A DNA stretch of 64,000 nucleotides from Verrucomicrobiota bacterium (GTDB taxonomy: Bacteria > Verrucomicrobiota > Verrucomicrobiia > Verrucomicrobiales > Verrucomicrobiaceae). The position numbers and the translations under genes were made by a program. Under the pieces are notes generated by a model. It saw only the letters and a program-made list of their open reading frames with translations, was not told where the DNA came from and did not search any database. The stretch lies in NCBI GenBank assembly GCA_025360015.1, contig JANYCZ010000011.1, forward strand, positions 1 through 64,000, read 5' to 3'. This document shows, piece by piece, positions 16,391 through 24,345 of the stretch; positions within the stretch are counted from its first letter, which is position 1, and every line of letters starts with the position of its first letter.

Positions 16391-17926
16391 ATGCAACGCC
16401 GCAACCGACCAGGCAAGCGTCCCACTTCCTCCTCCTCTTTTCGCTGGCTGTGGTGGCTGGCGGGATTGCTCTTCGTCTGCGGCGTGCTGCTGGTTCTCCT
16501 GGCCCCCACGCTCGTCACCAGTTACATCCGCTCGTATGTGCAGACGGATGATTTCCGCCAGAAGGCCGAGGACCTGTTGGCGGCGCGCTCCGGCGGCAGC
16601 GCGCACATCGCCCCGTTCATCTGGAACGACGACACCGCCACCGTTGCTGACCTGTCAGTGTCCGGTGACGGCTGGAGCATGGACGCCGGTGGCCTGCATG
16701 CAGCCCTCGATTTTGGGGCCATCCGCCATGGGAAATGGAGCATTCAAAATGCCGGCGCAGACGACCTCACGCTGCGCCGCGCCGCCACTGCTCCCATCGA
16801 CAAACCGCACGCTGCCAGCGCCGCAAAATTTGATGCCAGCAGCGATGGCATTCCCGCATTCCTGCGCCGCTACATCCCCACCGAAACCCGCATCAGCGGC
16901 CTGGAGGTGCACCGCTTCCTGTTTGAACACGGCGGCTGGCAGGTCGCCGACACCCAGCTCCGCCTCGGCAACTGGCAGAGCGGTGAAGTCTCCGTCTCCG
17001 CTAAATTGAGCGGCGGCAAACTCAAAACACCCATCAACGCCCCTGAACAAAAAGAGCCGCTCCAGTTCGATCTCACCAAGGCCACCCTGCGTGTCGGCGA
17101 CACCCAGTGCCAGATCAGTGACGCCACCCTGCGCTGGAAGCAGTCCTCCGAGGCCACGCTGCGGGGCTCCTTTAAATATGAAACCGGCGCATGGCAGACC
17201 TTCACCCACGTCAAAGCCCTGCCTCTGGATGAATTTCTCGATGCCTGGTGGGATCAGCGCCTCTCAGGTAAGGTCGAAGGCGATCTCGAAATGTCCGGTG
17301 CCCGCAATCTCCCGGTCGCGTGGAAGGCCGACGTCGTGCTCAAAGACGGCGCGCTCACCGGCCTGCCCATTCTCGACAAACTCGTCACCTACACCAACAC
17401 CCACCGCTTCAAGCGCCTCGCCCTCGACATCTGCAGCGCCACCTTCCGCCCCCAGGGCGATGCCCTGCGCATTGAAAACATCATCGTCCAGTCCAATGGA
17501 CTCCTGCGCATTGAAGGAACGCTCAACATTCGCGGCCGCGCTCTGGAGGGAGACCTCCTCCTCGGCGTCACACCAGAAACCTTGAGCAGCATTCCCGGAG
17601 CCGGCACGCGCGTCTTCGTGGAAAACAACCCCGGTTCCCCCCCCGGCCTGCAATGGACTCGCGTTCACATCGTCGGCACCCTGGATGCACCGCAGGAGGA
17701 TCTCAGCAGCCGCCTCATCGGTGCTGCCGGCATGTCCCTGCTGCTTGACACCCCCGGTGCCGTGGTTGGCCAGGGCGCTGAAATCCTGCTCAAACCCGTC
17801 CTCGGCGGAGACGCCGCCAAAGTGCCCGCCAAAGTCATCGAAGGAGCCAGCGGCATGCTCGAAAACGGTGTGAACACCGGAGCCGGCCTCCTCAACAAAG
17901 TCCTGCCGGTCTTTCCTGGTAAATAG
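16391..17926 (+). CDS. Membrane-anchored AsmA-like protein
   Basis: A 511-residue protein with one N-terminal membrane helix (WLAGLLFVCGVLLVLLAPTLV) and a long beta-rich exported body. The last third, with RIEGTLNIRGRALEGDLLLGV and a WTRVHIVGTLDAPQEDLSSRL segment, resembles the C-terminal AsmA_2/DUF3971 region of AsmA-like proteins, which bridge the envelope and take part in lipid transport. The assignment is from pattern and layout only. The ATG at 16391 precedes a basic cytoplasmic stretch (QRRNRPGKRP), giving an inside-positive anchor. It is transcribed divergently from the ABCG-type transporter, 75 nt apart. Confidence 0.6.
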   Translation: MQRRNRPGKRPTSSSSFRWLWWLAGLLFVCGVLLVLLAPTLVTSYIRSYVQTDDFRQKAEDLLAARSGGSAHIAPFIWNDDTATVADLSVSGDGWSMDAGGLHAALDFGAIRHGKWSIQNAGADDLTLRRAATAPIDKPHAASAAKFDASSDGIPAFLRRYIPTETRISGLEVHRFLFEHGGWQVADTQLRLGNWQSGEVSVSAKLSGGKLKTPINAPEQKEPLQFDLTKATLRVGDTQCQISDATLRWKQSSEATLRGSFKYETGAWQTFTHVKALPLDEFLDAWWDQRLSGKVEGDLEMSGARNLPVAWKADVVLKDGALTGLPILDKLVTYTNTHRFKRLALDICSATFRPQGDALRIENIIVQSNGLLRIEGTLNIRGRALEGDLLLGVTPETLSSIPGAGTRVFVENNPGSPPGLQWTRVHIVGTLDAPQEDLSSRLIGAAGMSLLLDTPGAVVGQGAEILLKPVLGGDAAKVPAKVIEGASGMLENGVNTGAGLLNKVLPVFPGK

Positions 17927-17933
17927 ACTTGCT

Positions 17934-18720
17934 TGTGGGTGGGTGTGACGATAACCGCCCGTCTCTCGCCGGGTGGCAAACACGAAGATAGCATGCGCAA
18001 AACTGATTTTCGAAAAGAGAACCTGGAGCCTCTCGGCGGCGCTTGGAGGATCAAGCGCCCTACCAGCGCTGGATACCCGAGTGTTCCGCGCGGGTAGGGG
18101 CGGGCTGTCCTCAGCCGCCCCCGCCGGCCTGTCCTTCGTAGCTCGACAAAGGAGAGCGAAGAAGGAAGCCCAAGACCTTCGAGCAAGAGACAGCCGCCAA
18201 ACGCAAATGAGTTTTGGAAGCTGCGATACCCCAGAATGAAGATCTGGGGCCAATGGCACTAAGTTAAGGCGGTGTTTCATTCCTTTTTGCGCCTCCGCAA
18301 AGCCAGCAGGCCTCCGCTGAAGAAAGCGCTGAAGGAGCGCGGACCTCCTGAGTCCGCAGCAGGTCGCTTACACGCAGCGGGTGTGGCTTCATGCAGAACA
18401 GCGGAAGCACGAGGACTTCTGGAACGAGAGAGCGATGGCGGCAGGGACGGCTTCGGAGTGCATGCGTTTGCGGCGTCCTGCGGAATCGGGAAGTCCGCGC
18501 CCACTACTCTTGGGGCCGCGTCCCTCATCTCCGTGATGACCGCCAATGAGTGCCATTCAGGTCTGAAGCATTTTTCCCATGCACCATGACAGCCAGTCCA
18601 GCGTGAATTGGTCCGCACATTCCATGTGCGGTTCCGGATCGGCGGCCCGCGGCGCCGCCCTGTCCAAGTTCCCAAAACACTCCCTCTCCGATCCGGGAAC
18701 ATGGCGATTGACGTAGTTGC
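17934..18720. repeat. Repeat-rich intergenic region without a gene
   Basis: Between 17927 and 18756 I see no credible coding sequence. The stretch holds a diverged family B repeat (17934-17980), a GGCACTAAGTTAAGGCG word like those at 26800 and 31873, and GCGGACCTCCTGAGTCCGCA near 18338, a palindrome related to GCGGACTTTCAGTCCGC at 31937. It also has GGTCCGCACATTCCATGTGC then GGTTCCGG near 18610, which has a relative near 35840. The frames open here are shadows of these GC-rich palindromes. Confidence 0.55.
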
Positions 18721-18756
18721 ACGGCGGAGATGTGCCGCTAGCATGTATTCTCTACC

Positions 18757-19173
18757 ATGTCCGCCACCACTCCTATCTCCTTCGCCGCCCGTGAGTCGAA
18801 GCATGCCATCGAAGAAGGCATGCTGTTTGCCCCGAAGTTCGATGAGCACGGCCTCATGCCGGCGATGGCGGTGGATGCCGAAAGCGGCGCTCCTCTCATG
18901 CTCGCCTATATGAATGAGCAGTCGCTCAAAATGACCCTGGAGCTCGGCCAGGCGGTCTATTGGAGCCGCAGCCGCAACCAGCTCTGGCACAAGGGCGCCA
19001 CCAGCGGTGAGTTTCAGGAAATCATCGACATCCGCACGGACTGCGACCAGGACGCTCTGGTGCTGCGCGTAAAACAGCATGGCGGCGGCTGCTGCCACAC
19101 CAAGCGTCCCACCTGCTTTTACCGTGTGGTCAAAGCTGCCGATGGCGAGGCTCTCCTGGAAGCCGTGCAGTAA
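18757..19173 (+). CDS. hisI: Phosphoribosyl-AMP cyclohydrolase
   Basis: Third step of histidine synthesis: opens the purine ring of phosphoribosyl-AMP, in the cytoplasm. The 138-residue protein matches the single-domain HisI length; no HisE domain is fused. Diagnostic features are YMNEQSLKMTLELGQAVYWS, the SRSRNQLWHKGATSG loop, the metal-binding DCDQDALVLRV, and the zinc-ligand cluster GGGCCHTKRPTCFYR. No other histidine gene is in the window. An ATG beginning MSATTPISFAARE is the only sensible start. Confidence 0.95.
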   Translation: MSATTPISFAARESKHAIEEGMLFAPKFDEHGLMPAMAVDAESGAPLMLAYMNEQSLKMTLELGQAVYWSRSRNQLWHKGATSGEFQEIIDIRTDCDQDALVLRVKQHGGGCCHTKRPTCFYRVVKAADGEALLEAVQ

Positions 19174-19251
19174 ATCGGATCAGCGCAAAGCTGCCGATGG
19201 CAGGACCGAGGCGCTCTTCTTAACCCTGCCGTAACAAGCCGGAAAGCCGGA

Positions 19252-19449
19252 TCAGCGGCTGCCGGGCACCATGCCACCGTATTTGGCATTGCTTTCCCAG
19301 GGCCGCGGACGGTTCCAGGGAAGGCTGCTGTACTGGCTGCCATCCGGCCCCACCACTTTCTTCCGCTTCGGTTCATCCGAGGTGCAGGAGGGAAGGGTGC
19401 ATGCGGCAGTGATGGCCAAAAGCAGAAGGCTGAGCAGTCGTGTCTTCAT
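19252..19449 (-). CDS. Small predicted lipoprotein
   Basis: A 65-residue protein with a signal sequence (MKTRLLSLLLLAITAACTLPSC). The lipobox is probably LPSC, with Cys22 as the lipidated residue, although TAAC at Cys17 is an alternative. The short mature part is proline-rich and basic-acidic (DEPKRKKVVGPDGSQYSSLP) with no known domain. It lies 31 nt downstream of the first coiled-coil protein gene on the same strand and may be the last gene of that unit. It converges with hisI. Confidence 0.65.
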   Translation of the reverse strand: MKTRLLSLLLLAITAACTLPSCTSDEPKRKKVVGPDGSQYSSLPWNRPRPWESNAKYGGMVPGSR

Positions 19450-19480
19450 GAGGTGAGGTTCTCCCTATGCACGCGGTGAA

Positions 19481-20278
19481 TCAATTTTGCACCAAGTTTT
19501 CCAGGATGACCCGGTCTCCTGGCATGATCTGTCCGTTGACGACCGCGTCCGGCACGATGGCGGCCATAGAATTCTTGTTCTCCACGGACATGATGCTGAT
19601 TTTGCCCACAGTCTGCGCACCGCGCGTGACGATCAGCTTGGTGTCCTGGGTGAGTCCGGTGGTCTTGCCTGCATCGATGATCACAAAGCCCCAGTCATAG
19701 TTCACTGCGATCACGCGGGAGCTCAGGCTGTTGCGTTCGAAGTTCTTCCGGCGGTCCTCGATTTTGTGCAGCACATCATCCAGGCGCTTTTGAATCCCTG
19801 CCACCTTCTCCTCCTCGGCTACCACTTCTTTCTTCTTCAGCTCCGCCTGCGCTTCATACTCCAGCTTCTCCTTCTTCAGCTTTTGCATGTCTTCGGCCAG
19901 CGTCTCGGGCTTCATGCCCAGCGGGAGGTCCTTCAGGAGTGCTTCCAGCTCGAGCTTCTTCTTTTCCTTGGCCTCAAACTGTTCCCGGGTGGTGGTTACT
20001 TCTCCTTCGGTCTGGGCCAGCTTGGTTCTCTGCGCTTTGAGCTTCTCCGCCTCGACATCCAGATCTCCCTGCACTCGGCCGATATCCGCCACCAGCTTGG
20101 GCACTTCTCCCGTGCCTGGGCGAAGCAGCTTGTCATCCGTTTTTCTTTCCATCAAAATAGTGGCGTTGATGCCCGCAATCTTTTTGCGCACATCGGTAAA
20201 TTCACGCCCGTTTTGATAGGCAAAGAAGCTGGCAACGAGAATCACCACTGCACTGAGGATGAAAAGAACTTTGGTCAT
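19481..20278 (-). CDS. Membrane-anchored coiled-coil protein (paralogue 1)
   Basis: A 265-residue protein: an N-terminal anchor helix (VLFILSAVVILVASFFAY), a long coiled coil (about residues 65-185) rich in Lys/Glu/Leu, and a C-terminal beta-type domain (YDWGFVIIDAGKTTGLTQDT to GQIMPGDRVILE). That last domain is shared with the next gene upstream (YTDWGFVVLNKGNGGGVF to IRPGDTVV), so the two are paralogues. The anchor-coil-globule layout suggests an envelope structural or cell-shape protein, but there is no recognised family name and no known function. The 59-nt spacing to its paralogue fits one operon. Confidence 0.65.
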   Translation of the reverse strand: MTKVLFILSAVVILVASFFAYQNGREFTDVRKKIAGINATILMERKTDDKLLRPGTGEVPKLVADIGRVQGDLDVEAEKLKAQRTKLAQTEGEVTTTREQFEAKEKKKLELEALLKDLPLGMKPETLAEDMQKLKKEKLEYEAQAELKKKEVVAEEEKVAGIQKRLDDVLHKIEDRRKNFERNSLSSRVIAVNYDWGFVIIDAGKTTGLTQDTKLIVTRGAQTVGKISIMSVENKNSMAAIVPDAVVNGQIMPGDRVILENLVQN

Positions 20279-20337
20279 GGGAAGGAGAAGAGTCGGAGAA
20301 AGGAATCAGGTGATGAACGGCTAACGGCTGGCAGCAG

Positions 20338-21408
20338 TCATTTAGCAAAGGGGTCCGCTGTGCTCGGTGGTGTGGCACCCCCGGCAGGAGGTGTGGCAGG
20401 CGGCGCGGCACCAAATGGATCTGCCCCCATGGCAGGAGGCGTTGCAGCCGGAGCGGGAGCAGGCGCACCAAACGGATCGGCTCCCATGGCAGGAGCTGCA
20501 GGAGCGGGAGCAGGCGCTCCAAATGGGTCAGCACCCATGGCTGGAGCCGCACCAGGGGCGGCAGGGGTGGCGGCCGCAGCGCCAGCTGCAGGAGCGGCAC
20601 CCGCCGCCGGTTTGGCCGCAGCAGTCTTGGCGCTCTGTTCGGCTGCCGCGACGACGGTATCGCCCGGGCGAATGTGTTCACCTTCAGCCAGGCTGCCTTT
20701 GACGAGATCGGCCACGGAGGAGTTCTGCTCCACATCGCGCACCTTGAGTTTGGCGACCACATCCTTGCCACGCTTCACTTCGAGATCCGCATTGGCAAAG
20801 ACGCCACCACCGTTGCCTTTGTTCAGCACCACAAAGCCCCAGTCGGTGTAGGAATGTGCCACTTTGGCCACAAAATTGTCGTCCACAATGCCGCGCCGGC
20901 CACGGGCCTCGCGATCCTCCGCCTCTTTGGCGGCATTGGTAAGGTTGGTCACTCTTTCTTGGGCGATTGCCAGGTGCTGCGTCTGGTTGCTCAGGGCTGA
21001 CTCTGCTTCGGCACGTTCTTTTTTGATGGATTCGATCTGAGCGATCAGCGCCTTGATGTCACCCGCTTCATCAATCTGCTTCTGGTTCTGCGCCACCACC
21101 TTGGAGGTCTGTTCCAGATTGGTCTTCACGGCTGCCAGTTCCTGCTCCGCAGTCTGCACTTTGGCAGCAGTGTCTGCCACGGAAGTCTTGGTGCTTTCGA
21201 GCTCCTGATTGGCCATGGCCAGCTGCGTCTCACGGGCCTTTTTAGCTTCTTCCGCTTTGACGATGTGACTCTTGATTTCCGTCAGGTTGGCGGTCGCCAG
21301 GGTCTCGCGTTTGCGCTCCTCCACGAGGAGTTTTTGGTTGGCCCAGGCAAAATAGCAGGCGGTGCCGAGACAGACGGCGGAGAGAGCAGAGAGTATTTTC
21401 CAGACCAT
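20338..21408 (-). CDS. Coiled-coil protein with DPF-repeat tail (paralogue 2)
   Basis: A 356-residue relative of the downstream gene product. Residues 1-25 are a membrane anchor, about 28-165 a coiled coil, and about 180-255 the shared DWGFVVLN...IRPGDTVV domain. The C-terminal 90 residues are an Ala/Pro/Gly-rich tail in which GADPFGAPAPAPA-like units recur three times, plus a last TADPFAK. The tail repeats are also visible in the DNA (units of about 50-60 bp at 20360-20560). It is probably envelope-located. No family assignment; the tail may be a flexible linker or a peptide docking site. Confidence 0.65.
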   Translation of the reverse strand: MVWKILSALSAVCLGTACYFAWANQKLLVEERKRETLATANLTEIKSHIVKAEEAKKARETQLAMANQELESTKTSVADTAAKVQTAEQELAAVKTNLEQTSKVVAQNQKQIDEAGDIKALIAQIESIKKERAEAESALSNQTQHLAIAQERVTNLTNAAKEAEDREARGRRGIVDDNFVAKVAHSYTDWGFVVLNKGNGGGVFANADLEVKRGKDVVAKLKVRDVEQNSSVADLVKGSLAEGEHIRPGDTVVAAAEQSAKTAAAKPAAGAAPAAGAAAATPAAPGAAPAMGADPFGAPAPAPAAPAMGADPFGAPAPAPAATPPAMGADPFGAAPPATPPAGGATPPSTADPFAK

Positions 21409-21509
21409 ACGAAAGCGAATTTGAGAATTTAAGACCTAATTTTTACCGGAAACGCGGGGTTTCGACAACACCAATTTTTGCCCATTTTGCCTTCCGCGCG
21501 GAATCCTGC

Positions 21510-21538
21510 TTGTGTCCTGTGGGCCCAGCGGCTAGAAC
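21510..21538 (+). promoter_or_regulatory. Candidate promoter of the SRP RNA
   Basis: TTGTGT at 21510-21515 and TAGAAC at 21533-21538, 17 nt apart. A start about 7 nt downstream of the -10 would fall at the first paired base of the SRP RNA helix. Confidence 0.4.
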
Positions 21539-21542
21539 AGCC

Positions 21543-21640
21543 GCGTCAGGGGCCGCGGATGTTCAGCTTGCGAACCCCGCCAGGTCCTGACGGAAGCAAC
21601 GGCAGCCTGCCTGTCCATGTCGCGGTTCCCTGGCACTTTT
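21543..21640 (+). ncRNA. ffs: Signal recognition particle RNA (4.5S type)
   Basis: Small RNA scaffold of the bacterial signal recognition particle, binding Ffh to target membrane proteins co-translationally. The conserved apical hairpin reads GCCAGGTCCTGACGGAAGCA, then ACGGC, with the asymmetric-loop GGAAGCA. GTCAGGG at 21545-21551 pairs with CCCTGGC at 21628-21634, and further in CCGCG pairs with CGCGG and ATG with CAT, giving the long rod of the short (about 95-nt) bacterial form. The tetraloop is UGAC, of the URRC class, instead of the common GNRA. CACTTTTC after the rod may act in termination. It lies between two minus-strand genes. Confidence 0.87.
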
Positions 21641-21656
21641 CTTGGATTTATTGCGC

Positions 21657-22952
21657 TCACGGGTCTGCAATACCGGTCAAATCCGTCCGAATCTGCCGCT
21701 CCATCGCTGTAATCTCTGCCGGAGTCACGCATCCCTCCCGCCATGCCAGGGTCACCGTCATTTGCCCGGCGAAGTCAGACACAAAAATCCCCAGCCCCGG
21801 CGGCGCACACACGCTGGGAATGGTACAAATGTTTTGCACCGCCGCCCCGGCAAATTCCGCCCGGCCCGGCAGAAACGAGCCCGTATGAGAATGAAACAGG
21901 CTGCAAATCTGCCCCATGTTTGTCCACCGTACCACCGGGATGAATGCCCCCAGCGGCAGATGCGCCGCCAGGGTCGTCAGCGCCTCTGAAGCCTGCTGCC
22001 TCCCCTCCCTCATCGACTCACGGTACTTTTCCAGCACATGCGCGACCGCCAGATCCAGGCTGCCAAGCGCACCGGCCTCCAAAAACAGCGGCATAGCCCC
22101 CATGTGATTGCCAAATATCAGCTCCCGGCTTCTGCCGCGCAGTTGAATGGGCAGGTGCAGGTGGATCTCCGGACTCTTCCACCCTCGCTGCTCATGCAGC
22201 AGCCGCAGGGCGCGCGCGGCGACGGCCGCATAAAACGGCATCTGCATAAAATCACCGCAGAGCGTGCGCAGCCGCGCCGTGGCCTTCGCAGACTCCTCGG
22301 CGGAAAGTTCGATCAGCCGATATTCAGGTCCTCCACCCATCGGCATCCCCTTCATCCAGGCGGAAAGGCATCCTTTCGAGGTCATTTCATGCAGCCTGTC
22401 CGTCAGCGGTTTGGCCCTTTTATAAACACGGGCCATGCTTTCGCGCCGGGGCATTGCCGGTACCGGCGGCCCCGCTCCACAGGCTCCCGTCGCCAGCTTT
22501 TCCAGCAGCAGGTTGACCCCCGTGCCGTCCAGCAGCGCATGTCGCCAGGTCAGCAAAATGACGTGTCCGCCATCCGCGCCCCAGGGAAAAACTTCCATCC
22601 ATAAAGGAGAGGTCAGTGCTCCCACACTGCTTCTGCCCAGCAATCTTTCGTGAATGACCGCTTCATCCGGGGGCAGGGCTTGCGCAGGATGCCAGCAGAT
22701 GGCCGGTGCTTTAATAGGACCACGCGTCTCCCACACCCACCGCCATCCAAGCCATTGGCGCTTCAGCCGCGCCCCCAGCATGGGATGCTGCGCATGGATC
22801 TCCTCCCAGCCCTGCGTCAAAGTCTGCGCATCCGGCTTGCCCTCCAGTCGCAGCACCGTCACCCCCCAGTGCGTTCCCTGCCCGCTGCGGCGCATGAAGG
22901 CCTCCAGCCCCGCGAGGAAAAAATCGACCGTCGTGGCGGGCAGGATCGACAT
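21657..22952 (-). CDS. Condensation/WS-DGAT-like acyltransferase (HxxxD)
   Basis: A 431-residue protein with the fold signature of NRPS condensation domains, CoA-dependent acyltransferases and wax-ester synthases. The catalytic HxxxD is H138-ALL-D142 in LLTWRHALLDGTGVNLLL. Later segments (FGNHMGAMPLFL; IFVSDFAGQMTVTLAWREG) match the family's latch/floor region. It begins 1 nt inside the stop of the acyl carrier protein gene (TGATG), so the two are surely co-translated. The carrier protein is the likely acyl or aminoacyl donor. No adenylation or ketosynthase gene is adjacent, so the acyl group must come from elsewhere. Product unknown. Confidence 0.8.
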   Translation of the reverse strand: MSILPATTVDFFLAGLEAFMRRSGQGTHWGVTVLRLEGKPDAQTLTQGWEEIHAQHPMLGARLKRQWLGWRWVWETRGPIKAPAICWHPAQALPPDEAVIHERLLGRSSVGALTSPLWMEVFPWGADGGHVILLTWRHALLDGTGVNLLLEKLATGACGAGPPVPAMPRRESMARVYKRAKPLTDRLHEMTSKGCLSAWMKGMPMGGGPEYRLIELSAEESAKATARLRTLCGDFMQMPFYAAVAARALRLLHEQRGWKSPEIHLHLPIQLRGRSRELIFGNHMGAMPLFLEAGALGSLDLAVAHVLEKYRESMREGRQQASEALTTLAAHLPLGAFIPVVRWTNMGQICSLFHSHTGSFLPGRAEFAGAAVQNICTIPSVCAPPGLGIFVSDFAGQMTVTLAWREGCVTPAEITAMERQIRTDLTGIADP

Positions 22953-23212
22953 CAGGCGGCCAAGCGACGTTTTTCTCCCAAAAAGCCCGCCAGCGCACTC
23001 GCCGTGGCAAAACGCTCCCGCGTCATCTCCGCCGGATTGATCGTCAGCCGGAAACGCTCCTCGATCTGCAGCAGCAGCTGCATCATCGCCATGGAGTCCA
23101 GCCCCATGGAAAACAGGTCGCTCTCCGGTGTGAGGGGCTCCTGGGGTTCGAGGATGTGTTCGGCGGTGAGCAGTTCGATCACGGCGGCGGGACTGATGGG
23201 CACTTCAGGCAT
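22952..23212 (-). CDS. Free-standing acyl carrier protein
   Basis: An 86-residue carrier protein. The phosphopantetheine site is Ser40 in DLFSMGLDSMAMMQLLLQIEE (the consensus is D/G-x-DS-[LM]); MGLDSM is characteristic. The four-helix layout and acidic character are normal for ACP/PCP proteins. It differs from housekeeping AcpP (which has ELGADSLD), so it is a specialised carrier. It needs a 4'-phosphopantetheinyl transferase encoded elsewhere. Its stop overlaps the start of the condensation-type acyltransferase. Confidence 0.9.
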   Translation of the reverse strand: MPEVPISPAAVIELLTAEHILEPQEPLTPESDLFSMGLDSMAMMQLLLQIEERFRLTINPAEMTRERFATASALAGFLGEKRRLAA

Positions 23213-23312
23213 TCCTTGCAGAGAGAGCCCGCTTCATGCCGTACGTCAAGAAGCCCCTGCATGCGTATTTTGCCTTCAGTAGAGGGTTGCACATCGCCAT
23301 CCCACCGCCACC

Positions 23313-24128
23313 ATGCGCGCCCCTATGAACAAGCTGGACGAAATCATCGCCCACAAGCACACCGAACTGCAACGCCTGCTGCCGCGCGCTGAAAAGCTCC
23401 GCGCCGCCGCCGCCCTGCGCAATGACGTACGCTCCTTTTACGATGCCCTCCGCGCCGACCCCACGCGCCTCAGCATCATCGCCGAGGTCAAACGCGCCTC
23501 ACCCTCCGCCGGCACCATCTCGGCCGATTTCGATCCCCTCGCCATCGCCCGAGGCTACGAAAAAGCCGGTGCCAGCGCCATCTCCGTCCTCACCGACGAA
23601 AAGTATTTCCAGGGCCGCCTCGAATACCTCTCCCTGATTCGCGAGCAGCTCGACATCCCCTGCCTCCGCAAAGACTTCATAATTCACGAAGCCCAGATCT
23701 TCGAAGCCGTCGTCGCCGGTGCCGATGCCATCCTTCTCATCGTCGCCGCGCTGGATCAGCCCACGCTCGAGCACCTCCTCGAAGTCGCCAGCACCTTTCA
23801 ACTCGATGCCTTGGTGGAAGTCCACGATCTGCGCGAACTCGAACGGGCCCTCGCCACTGACGCCCGCATCATCGGCGTGAACAACCGCAACCTGAAGTCC
23901 TTCACCGTCGATCTCGCCACCACCGAGGAACTCGCCGAAGAAATCCCCGACGACATCGTCCTCGTCTCAGAAAGCGGCATCAAAACCCCCGCCGATGCCC
24001 TCCGCCTCGCCGAAGCCGGCGCCGACTCCCTCCTCATCGGCGAGACGCTCATGCGCAGTCAAAACATCCTCATCGACCTCCCCCAGTTCCGCGCCTCCAC
24101 AGGGGCCGCGCACGACTACGAAGATTGA
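23313..24128 (+). CDS. trpC: Indole-3-glycerol-phosphate synthase
   Basis: Tryptophan pathway enzyme that closes the indole ring from CdRP, releasing CO2 and water. The 271-residue TIM barrel is a stand-alone TrpC without a fused TrpF. Typical motifs are IIAEVKRASPSAGTI with the catalytic lysine, VLTDEKYFQG, CLRKDFIIHEAQIFEA, IGVNNRNLKSF, LVSESGI and the phosphate-binding ADSLLIGETLMR. The ATG at 23313 is listed; the ATG at 23325 (MNKLDEIIAHK) matches the family N-terminus equally well. No other trp gene is in the window. Confidence 0.95.
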   Translation: MRAPMNKLDEIIAHKHTELQRLLPRAEKLRAAAALRNDVRSFYDALRADPTRLSIIAEVKRASPSAGTISADFDPLAIARGYEKAGASAISVLTDEKYFQGRLEYLSLIREQLDIPCLRKDFIIHEAQIFEAVVAGADAILLIVAALDQPTLEHLLEVASTFQLDALVEVHDLRELERALATDARIIGVNNRNLKSFTVDLATTEELAEEIPDDIVLVSESGIKTPADALRLAEAGADSLLIGETLMRSQNILIDLPQFRASTGAAHDYED

Positions 24129-24200
24129 GGCGCGGGCAGCAGTAGCCATCTCGCTCCGCCTAGATGAGCCCAGCGCATCCCCGCCCGCGCAACATTTCCG

Positions 24201-24312
24201 CCATCTGGGACGCCTCCCAGATGGCGTAGCCATCCCAGCCTGTAGCGAGGGGTTGAGCGGAGCGACACTCCTCGTACACGCTCCCCAATGCATGCGCATC
24301 GCGTAGCGATGC
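24201..24312. repeat. Two perfect hairpins in a convergent intergenic region
   Basis: CCATCTGGGA-CGCC-TCCCAGATGG at 24201-24224 is a perfect 10-bp stem with a tetraloop. GCATCGC-GTA-GCGATGC at 24296-24312 is a perfect 7-bp stem. Neither is followed by a T tract. They sit between the ends of trpC and the LysR gene and could act as bidirectional transcript ends or be members of a palindromic repeat family. Confidence 0.6.
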
Positions 24313-24345
24313 CAGCGCTGCTCGCCATACGCCTCCAATCACGCC

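Noticed and set aside
20360..20560. Functional equivalence of the DPF repeats to eukaryotic AP-2 docking motifs
   Set aside because: DPF occurs in a low-complexity Ala/Pro tail of a probably envelope-located protein; no adaptor-like partner is known, so convergence is the simpler view.
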